Origin: DASXRA01 sp036506155
GTDB taxonomy: Bacteria; Actinomycetota; Actinomycetes; Mycobacteriales; Jatrophihabitantaceae
Reading direction: 5' to 3'
DNA: 64,000 nt
NCBI GenBank assembly: GCA_036506155.1
Contig: DASXSF010000022.1
Coordinates: 1-64,000, forward strand
The translations under genes and the position numbers were made by a program. The notes beneath the pieces are model-generated. The model worked only from the letters and a program-made list of their open reading frames with translations, was not told where the DNA came from and made no database searches. Below, piece by piece: positions 39,810 to 46,334 of the stretch. The stretch's first letter is position 1. Each line of letters begins with the position of its first letter.

Positions 39810-41495
39810 TCAGGCGACGGCCGGCTCGTCGGTGGGAGCGCGCCCCGACGCAGTGTGCAGTGCGTGCTCCCGGCGGGTTGGCATATACGCGAACGCCGCG
39901 ACGGAACCGAGCAGGCCGATCAGTCCGGCGATCACCGAGGTGATCCGCATGGCCGTCATGAAGGAGTCTTTCGCGTCGTTCACAAACGCCGCGATCGCTA
40001 GCCGCCCCTGCTGAACCTGGGCCGGCGAAGCCGTGCCGCCGGACAGTTCGGCCCGCTGCTCCAGCGCGCCAGCGGCGTTACCGACGAACTCAAGTGCGCC
40101 GCCGATGGACTCGCTGGAGTCGTGCTTGACGTACGTGCCGACCTTCGCGGCGGCGGGGAGCTGCGCGACGGCCGCCGGCTGGTCGAGCTGGGCGGCCAGC
40201 CGCGCCGGCGCATCGGCGCCGAGATTGTTGCGGAACGCGACCGCGAGGATCGACCCCAGCACCGCGACGCCGAGGGCGGCAGCCACCTGCCGCACCGTGT
40301 TGTTGACGCCCGCGCCGACGCCGGCCTTCTCGCGCGGCACCGCGCTCATGATCGAGTTTGTGGCGGGTGTCATGACCAGGCCCATGCCGACGCCGAAGCC
40401 GACCATGAGGACCTCGATGACCCATTGCGGCATCGTCCGTGTCGCGAGTCCGTACGCGGCGATGCTGACCCCGAAGATGGCGAGTCCGGAGCCGGTCACG
40501 ATCCGCGGCCCGAACCGGGCGGACAGCCGCGCCGACAGCGGTGAGGCAATCATGATGGCCGCCGCGACCGCGACCAGCGCGACGCCCGCGGCGAGCGCGG
40601 TGTAGCCCCGCACGGCCTGCAGGAAGTAGGCGAGATAGAACGTCGAGCCCATCAGTACGAAGAAGGTGACCGCGATGGCCGCGACACCGGCGGAGAAGTG
40701 GCGGTTCTTGAACAGATGGACGTCGATGGTGGGGTGCGTGCTGCGCGCCTGCGTGTAAAGGAACAGCGCGAGTAATGCCGAGCCGAGCAGGATCGCGCCG
40801 AGGGCGTTCCACCGCAGCCACTCGTTGCTGTTGCCGCCCTGGATGACGCCGTATACGAGCGTCACGAGCGCGACGATCGACAGCAGGACGCCGAGCGGGT
40901 CGAGCCGGCCGGGCGAGGGATTCTTCGAGTTCGGCACGACGAGCACGATGGCGATGACGCCGGCGATCACGAACGGCACGTTGACAAGGAAGATCGAACC
41001 CCACCAGAAGTACTTGAGCAGCGCGCCACCCGCGATCGGCCCGATCGCGACCGCCATGCCGGATGCGCCGGCCCAGATCCCGATGGCCTTCGGCCGCTCG
41101 CTCGGATCGAAGACGTTCTGGATGATCGACAGCGTCTGCGGCTGGACCGCCGCCGCACCGATGCCCATCAGCGCGCGGAAGAAGATCAGCTGGGTTGGGC
41201 TGGTAGCGAACGAGCACAGCGCCGAGGTGGCGCCGAACGCGGCCATACCGAACAGGAGCACCCACTTGCGGCCCAGCCGGTCCCCGAGCACGCCGCCGGT
41301 GATGAGCAGCCCGGCGAACACCAGCGCATAGCTGTCCACGGCCCACTGCATCTGGCTCTGCGAGGCACCCAGGTCCTGCTGGACCGTCTTCAGGGCGACG
41401 TTGAGGATCGTGTTGTCGAGAATGACGACGAGAAGGCAGATGACGAGAACGCCGAGAATGACCCATCTGCGCTTATGAATAGGCGCGTCGTCCAC
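39810..41495 (-). CDS. MFS drug efflux transporter (DHA2/EmrB type, 14 TM)
   Basis: This is a proton-driven multidrug exporter of 561 residues in the inner membrane. I start at GTG 41495 behind GGGGAGACC. TM1 contains VILGVLVICLLVVILDNTIL; motif A appears as GVLGDRLGRKWVLL; motif C is GPIAGGALLKYFWWGSIFLV. Helices continue to IAGLIGLLGSVAAFAY, and the large extracytoplasmic loop before the last helix (about 465-530) is typical of this subfamily. It is convergent with the MFS remnant 20 bp away and divergent from the second pump, whose operators lie in the shared 460-bp gap. Confidence 0.9.
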   Translation of the reverse strand: MDDAPIHKRRWVILGVLVICLLVVILDNTILNVALKTVQQDLGASQSQMQWAVDSYALVFAGLLITGGVLGDRLGRKWVLLFGMAAFGATSALCSFATSPTQLIFFRALMGIGAAAVQPQTLSIIQNVFDPSERPKAIGIWAGASGMAVAIGPIAGGALLKYFWWGSIFLVNVPFVIAGVIAIVLVVPNSKNPSPGRLDPLGVLLSIVALVTLVYGVIQGGNSNEWLRWNALGAILLGSALLALFLYTQARSTHPTIDVHLFKNRHFSAGVAAIAVTFFVLMGSTFYLAYFLQAVRGYTALAAGVALVAVAAAIMIASPLSARLSARFGPRIVTGSGLAIFGVSIAAYGLATRTMPQWVIEVLMVGFGVGMGLVMTPATNSIMSAVPREKAGVGAGVNNTVRQVAAALGVAVLGSILAVAFRNNLGADAPARLAAQLDQPAAVAQLPAAAKVGTYVKHDSSESIGGALEFVGNAAGALEQRAELSGGTASPAQVQQGRLAIAAFVNDAKDSFMTAMRITSVIAGLIGLLGSVAAFAYMPTRREHALHTASGRAPTDEPAVA

Positions 41496-41814
41496 GGCGG
41501 TCTCCCCTGCTTGGCGATGAGACGGTGTGCAGACCTTCGACGGCACCGCGGCGTCCCTCAAGTGCACCTTCGCCGATGGCGCCGTAAGACGGCCGGGAGC
41601 GCGTCACGCATGCTCACCGGGCCCAGGACGTCGCGCCGTCCAGACCGGTGCGGTCGGTTCATCGGTCATGGCGGAGGCAAGGACTGTCGAGCACCCGTCA
41701 CCTGATCTCCTGCTCCAAGACCATTTCTCCCCGTGAAGGATTGCCGCAGCAGACAGCGTTCGTTCGATGACCGCCCGCTCAGCTCAAAGTAACGGGCGTC
41801 CGCGGCGTTGGCGA

Positions 41815-41843
41815 GGCAGTTACCAGGCAGCTAGGCGGCAGTT
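41815..41843 (+). promoter_or_regulatory. Three 11-bp-spaced GGCAG(N)T heptamers, SARP-like site 2
   Basis: GGCAGTT (41815), GGCAGCT (41826) and GGCAGTT (41837) are direct repeats with 11-bp period. They are the counterpart of 39502-39530. The last repeat starts 47 bp before the TTGACA box. The rest of the gap 41496-41814 shows no gene that I can support. Confidence 0.55.
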
Positions 41844-41880
41844 GACCCGCTGCGGCATCGCAGGTCCTTCGGCTCCCGAG

Positions 41881-41933
41881 ATGTTGACAGTGTCCACCTC
41901 TCGGTGCATGATATAGATGTTGACAGTGTCCAC
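41881..41933 (+). promoter_or_regulatory. Tandem operators and promoter of the MFS gene
   Basis: ATGTTGACAGTGTCCAC occurs exactly twice, at 41881-41897 and 41917-41933, 36 bp apart. Each is a near-palindrome (GTTGACA-G-TGTCCAC). The first supplies a consensus -35 TTGACA (41884-41889), and CATGAT 17 bp later can serve as -10. A repressor of TetR or similar type bound to both would block the promoter. No such repressor gene is adjacent. Confidence 0.6.
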
Positions 41934-41954
41934 ATCGATGAAGAGCGGCCTCCT

Positions 41955-43409
41955 ATGACGCGAAAGCTGTCGGGCACGGACCACGTGACGAGAACGGTTT
42001 CTGCCCCCAAACTGCGGCAGCCCAGCCGTAGCGGGCTGCTCCTGATCCTGCTCGGAGCGGTGTTCATGACGACCGCCGACAATTCGATTGTCAACGTCGC
42101 TGTTCCGTCCATCGCCGACGACCTGCACGCGAGTGGCGGCCAACTCGAACTCGTCGTTTCCGGATATGTGCTCGCCTACGCGGTTCTGCTCGTGACTGGT
42201 GCGCGCCTTGGGGGGCTGTACGGTTATCGGCGCATGTTCTTACTGGGCGTCGCCGTATTCACCGTGGCCTCGCTGGCCTGCGCCCTAGCGCTGAATCCCA
42301 TTTGGTTGATCGTGGCCCGCATCGCTCAAGGCCTTGGCGCGGCCGCAATGGTGCCGCAGGTGTTGACCGGTATACAGACGAGCTTCGAGGGCGCCGCGCG
42401 CACGCGCGCGCTCGGCTACTACCCGGTTGCACTTGCCGGGGGAGCTGCTGCTGGCCAGGTCCTCGGCGGCGCCTTGGTCACGCTCAACCTGTACGGCGTC
42501 GCCTGGCGGTCGGTCTTTTTCGTGAACGTTCCGGTCGGCGTCGCAGTGTTCTTGGTTGGAGCGGTTCGCCTCCCCGTTTACAACGATCCCAATGGCGGAC
42601 GACTTGATATGAAGGGCGTCGCCGCGCTAAGTGCCACGATCTCGTTGCTGGTAGTGCCGCTGATGCTCGGCCGCGACTACGGATGGCCGCTTTGGGCCTG
42701 GATCGCATTGGCCGCATCGATTCCAGCCCTTTGGCTGTTCGTCGCCATCGAACGCCGAGTCACAAGCCGCGGTGCGCTTCCGGTCTTGCAGCTAGGTCTA
42801 TTCAGGTCACGCAGGATCGCTTGGGGATTGGCAGCTCAGGCCGGGGCGACAGTGACGTACGCCGCGCTGCTGTTTGTGCTGGCCATTTACCTTCAGGACG
42901 GGCTGGGAAAGAGTGCGTTCTATGCGGGGGCAGCGCTGATTTCATGGGTGGTCGGATTCGGTGTATCCGGCCCTCTCCTACGGAAGCTTCCGGCGCATTT
43001 TGGTCCGGCCATCGCACCGGCCGCGTTCGGACTGCTGGGCTGCGCCCTGCTCGGCGTTGCCCTCGAAGGTCTGACGCTCACGCCGCAGGGTGCCGCGCTC
43101 GCAGCGCTTCTGGGCATCGCCGGGATTGGCATGGGAGCTGGCTTCAGCGCACTGGTAACCCACCTCATGGCAGCGGTGGATCGTGAGCTGACGTCGGACC
43201 TGAGCGGAGTGCTGAGCACGAACTCAGAGGTCGCCGGAGCGCTCGGGGTGGCGGTCTTCGGGACGTTGTACCTGGCTCTGGCCGCCGACGGAGGTACACG
43301 CACATCGGTCGCGGCGCTGACGTTGGTCGTCGCATCGTTGGGAGCATTGGCGGTGCTCGCAGCCGTGGCGGCGTCGCGTGCACTCACGACCAGCCCGGAT
43401 GCACCGTGA
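41955..43409 (+). CDS. MFS drug efflux transporter (DHA2 type, 14 TM)
   Basis: This is a 484-residue inner-membrane exporter starting at ATG 41955, 21 bp after the second operator. TM1 LLLILLGAVFMTTADNSIVN carries the Asp of the subfamily (D1 motif). GARLGGLYGYRRMFLLG is motif A. AGGAAAGQVLGGALVTLNLY is motif C. Fourteen hydrophobic spans are visible, the last ALTLVVASLGALAVLAAVAA. It is related to but clearly different from the pump at 39810. The leader carries SARP-like repeats and tandem operator boxes, so expression is likely inducible. Confidence 0.9.
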   Translation: MTRKLSGTDHVTRTVSAPKLRQPSRSGLLLILLGAVFMTTADNSIVNVAVPSIADDLHASGGQLELVVSGYVLAYAVLLVTGARLGGLYGYRRMFLLGVAVFTVASLACALALNPIWLIVARIAQGLGAAAMVPQVLTGIQTSFEGAARTRALGYYPVALAGGAAAGQVLGGALVTLNLYGVAWRSVFFVNVPVGVAVFLVGAVRLPVYNDPNGGRLDMKGVAALSATISLLVVPLMLGRDYGWPLWAWIALAASIPALWLFVAIERRVTSRGALPVLQLGLFRSRRIAWGLAAQAGATVTYAALLFVLAIYLQDGLGKSAFYAGAALISWVVGFGVSGPLLRKLPAHFGPAIAPAAFGLLGCALLGVALEGLTLTPQGAALAALLGIAGIGMGAGFSALVTHLMAAVDRELTSDLSGVLSTNSEVAGALGVAVFGTLYLALAADGGTRTSVAALTLVVASLGALAVLAAVAASRALTTSPDAP

Positions 43410-43978
43410 TCTTCGGTGGGTGCGTGCGGGCCCTCGCGACGAGCTGGTGTCGGGACACAACTGCTAGCCGGGGGGGTAGGAGATCCATCCCGAGCACTAT
43501 CCGGACGGGCCGCACACCGCTGCGCTCCTCCGTCACGAATGCCATTCCTATCTTCTCGGCCACCCGTCGCGAGCCGACACTGGCGGGATGAATGATGGCG
43601 ACAAGCTTTGGCCGCGCCGACGGCATCCCGGGCAAAATCGCGGCAGGCGGCGGCCGCCTCCGTCGCGCAGCCCCGGCCCTACGCTGCCGCGCGGACGTGG
43701 TAGCCGACTTCCAGCTCACGGCGCCCGTTCACGTCCTGCCACGTGAGACCGCAGTCCCCGATGAACTCGCCGTCGAGCGTTTCGATGATCCATAGCCTGT
43801 AGCCGTGCTGGGCGTAGTTCGCTTTGTTCCACTCGATCCACGCCCGGGCTTGATCGCGCGTCTTCGGCGCCGCGTAATAGGCCATCACGTTCGGGTCACT
43901 GAGCAGCGCGGCTATCCTGCCGAGATCATCGTTGGTCATACGCCGAAAGTGCAGCCTGCTGGTGTCGGGCGGCGTCAC
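43384..43978 (-). pseudogene. GNAT acetyltransferase broken by an amber codon and a frameshift
   Basis: ATG 43978 starts a normal RimJ/GNAT-type N-terminal half (SRLHFRRMTNDDLGRIAALL, then YRLWIIETLDGEFIGDCGLT and LEVGYHVRAAA). TAG at 43679-43681 interrupts; the same frame continues with motif A (GRGCATEAAAACRDFARDAV). A one-base shift near 43610 then leads to KLVAIIHPASVGSRRVAEKI and GMAFVTEE, the usual C-terminal strands, which run in the other frame to a stop at 43384. Two independent lesions make it a true pseudogene. It overlaps the MFS 3' end by 26 bp. Confidence 0.75.
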
Positions 43979-44046
43979 CGCGCCAGCCTAAGGCGCGCCC
44001 AGTACTTCGTTGGACGCCGCGGGCCGGTGTTCACCATCGTGTGGCG

Positions 44047-44199
44047 ATGAGCGATCGGTTCGCGCACGTGCGCGAGTTGTCGCTGGCGATCATCGACCTG
44101 GGCGCGCGGACGACGATCGCGTACACGCCGAACCGGGTGGCCGGCGGCACGGCCGGCGACCTGCGTGGGTTTGCCCTGGCCACGGCCTTCTGGGCCTGA
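44047..44199 (+). CDS. Possible small protein, unknown function
   Basis: This is a 50-residue ORF: MSDRFAHVRELSLAIIDLGA, then RTTIAYTPNRVAGGTAGDLR and GFALATAFWA. The residue pattern is plausible but there is no clear ribosome site and no family. It lies between the GNAT pseudogene and xdhC and may equally be the end of an eroded gene. Confidence 0.3.
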   Translation: MSDRFAHVRELSLAIIDLGARTTIAYTPNRVAGGTAGDLRGFALATAFWA

Positions 44200-44315
44200 T
44201 GTCGAACGTTCGGCAGCGGGTGCCGGCGACCGCGCACCACACGACCAGGTAGCGCCAGGGCGCCAGAGGTTCACGGTCGAGCGCATATCGTGGAGTCCGC
44301 AAAGCCGCAGCGGAG

Positions 44316-45440
44316 GTGGACGCCGTGCAGGACGTGCTCGACGAGTTGCTCGGTTGGTGGCAGGCCGGAGACGCCGTCGGCGTCGGGACCGTGGTCGCCA
44401 CCTGGAAGTCGGCGCCGCGACCACCCGGTGCGGCGATGCTGGTCGGCCCGGACGGCACCGCGGCGGGCAGCGTATCGGGAGGATGCGTCGAAGGCGCCGT
44501 TTACGACGCGGCAAGCGAGGTGCGCGAAGGCGGCACACCGGCGCTGCACCGGTACGGCGTCAGCGACGACGACGCGTTCGCCGTGGGCCTCACCTGCGGC
44601 GGCATCATCGACGTGTTCGTCGAGCGGATCAGCCGCGCGACGTTCGCCGACCTCGACGACGTGGCCGCCGACATTCGTGGAGGGCGACCAGTGGCGGTGG
44701 CGACGCTCGTCGAGGCCGGCGACGGGCTGCGCGGCCGGCACCTGGTCGTGCGCCCGGAGTCCGCTACCGGATCGCTGGGCTCGCAGCGCCTCGACGACGC
44801 GGTGCGCGACGACGCGCGGGGGATGCTGGAGCAGGGACGCAGCGCCATGCTTCGGTACGGCAGTGACGGCGAGCGCCGGCAGGACGAGATCGGGGTGTTC
44901 GTCGCATCCTATGCACCGCGACCCCGCATGATCGTCTTCGGCGCCATCGACTTCGCGGCCGCAGTGGCGCGCATCGGGTCGTTCCTGGGATATCGGGTCA
45001 CGGTGTGCGACGCACGGCCGGTGTTCGCCACGACACGCCGCTTCCCGGACGCAGACGAGGTCGTCGTCGAGTGGCCGCACAAGTACCTGGAGCGGACCGA
45101 CACGGACGAGCGCACGGTGGTGTGCGTTCTCACCCACGATCCGAAGTTCGACGTCCCGCTGCTCGAGATCGCGCTACGCCGGCGGCTCGCGTACGTCGGG
45201 GCGATGGGCTCGCGGCGCACGAACGACGGCCGGCTGGCGCAACTGCGCGAGCGTGGCCTGGCCGAAGAGGAACTGGCCGGGTTGCACGCCCCGATCGGCT
45301 TGGACACGGGGGCGCGGACGCCCGAGGAGACCGCCGTATCGATCGCCGCGGAGATCATCGCCGCGCGCTGGGGTGGAAGCGGAGTGCCGCTGCGCGAGAC
45401 ACCCGGCGCGATCCACGGCGAGCGGCTGAGCGTGTCCTGA
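44316..45440 (+). CDS. XdhC/CoxI-family protein (molybdenum hydroxylase maturation)
   Basis: XdhC-type proteins bind molybdenum cofactor, aid its sulfuration and insert it into xanthine dehydrogenase-like enzymes. The N-terminal domain shows PGAAMLVGPDGTAAGSVSGG then CVEGAVYD and LTCGGIIDVFVE with the conserved Cys; the C-terminal Rossmann domain has MIVFGAIDFAAAVARIGSFL and YVGAMGSRRTNDGRLAQL. It has 374 residues from GTG 44316. No molybdenum hydroxylase gene is in the window, so its client is elsewhere. Confidence 0.88.
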   Translation: MDAVQDVLDELLGWWQAGDAVGVGTVVATWKSAPRPPGAAMLVGPDGTAAGSVSGGCVEGAVYDAASEVREGGTPALHRYGVSDDDAFAVGLTCGGIIDVFVERISRATFADLDDVAADIRGGRPVAVATLVEAGDGLRGRHLVVRPESATGSLGSQRLDDAVRDDARGMLEQGRSAMLRYGSDGERRQDEIGVFVASYAPRPRMIVFGAIDFAAAVARIGSFLGYRVTVCDARPVFATTRRFPDADEVVVEWPHKYLERTDTDERTVVCVLTHDPKFDVPLLEIALRRRLAYVGAMGSRRTNDGRLAQLRERGLAEEELAGLHAPIGLDTGARTPEETAVSIAAEIIAARWGGSGVPLRETPGAIHGERLSVS

Positions 45441-45485
45441 GCAATCCGCGCGCGGGCACACCGCCGGGAATGGAATCATTGGAGG

Positions 45486-46334
45486 GTGACAGCGACCGCG
45501 TCGAAGACTGAGGCGCAGCCAGCGCCGGTCCGGCGCTTTAAAGGACTATGGCCGCAGCGGCTGCTGCGTCACCGTGAGCCGCGCTTGTGGCAAGAGCTCG
45601 TCCTCATCGGCATCGGCTACTACCTCTACCGCGAGGCGCGCAACCTGGTGCCCGACCAGCCCGGTATCGCGCACCGGCACGGCCGCAGCGTCCAGTGGTT
45701 GCAGGACAAGATGCACCTGAACTTCGAGCTTTCGGTCAACCAGTTCGTCGACCGGCACGGCTGGCTCGCCCAGATCATGGACTACTACTACGCCACGATG
45801 CACTTCGTCGTCACGATCGCGGTGCTCGTGTGGCTGTTCGTTGCCCGCAAACGCGTCTACCGGGGCATGCGCACGGCGCTGTTCGCGACCACGCTGATCG
45901 GGCTGGCCGGTTTCTATCTGTACCCCCTGGCGCCTCCGCGGCTGCTGCCGCAATTCGGCTATATAGACACATTGGCCACGTACCACACCTGGGGATCGCT
46001 CGCCGACCCGAATGTGGCGGAACACACCAACCAGTTCGCGGCGATGCCGAGTCTGCACATCGGCTGGGCGGTGTGGTGCACGGTCGCCGTGTGGTACTGC
46101 GCCAAACCGCTGTGGCTGCGCATCCTGGCGCTGCTCTACCCGATCGCCACCCTGTTGGTGATCGTCGGCACTGCGAACCACTTCATCCTCGACGCGGCGG
46201 GCGGTCTGATCGTGGTGGCCGCCGGGTTCGGCGTGCAGTGGTTGATGTCCGGACATCCGGCCCATGTGCCCGCAGCGGACGAGCCCGAGGACGCCGCGGT
46301 GCCGGATCGCGAGGCCGCCGAGGTTCAGCCGTAG
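45486..46334 (+). CDS. PAP2-superfamily membrane phosphatase/phosphotransferase
   Basis: This is a 282-residue integral membrane protein with about six spans. AAMPSLHIGWAVWC and GTANHFILDAAGG are the last two parts of the PAP2/Aur1-like active site (Ser-Leu-His and His...Asp). The first Lys/Arg motif is not obvious, as in the inositol-phosphotransferase (Aur1/Ipt1-like) branch. In actinobacteria such proteins act on phosphatidylinositol-type or prenyl phosphate lipids; the substrate is unknown here. GTG 45486 follows GGAGG. It converges on glnE with a 10-bp overlap. Confidence 0.85.
   Translation: MTATASKTEAQPAPVRRFKGLWPQRLLRHREPRLWQELVLIGIGYYLYREARNLVPDQPGIAHRHGRSVQWLQDKMHLNFELSVNQFVDRHGWLAQIMDYYYATMHFVVTIAVLVWLFVARKRVYRGMRTALFATTLIGLAGFYLYPLAPPRLLPQFGYIDTLATYHTWGSLADPNVAEHTNQFAAMPSLHIGWAVWCTVAVWYCAKPLWLRILALLYPIATLLVIVGTANHFILDAAGGLIVVAAGFGVQWLMSGHPAHVPAADEPEDAAVPDREAAEVQP

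Noticed and set aside
43384..43719. The 111-residue minus-strand frame as a gene of its own
   Set aside because: Its first part is noise and its middle is the C-terminal part of the GNAT pseudogene.
44161..44866. Plus-strand 233-codon Arg-rich frame over the xdhC start
   Set aside because: It overlaps the well-supported XdhC family gene and has no recognisable motif.
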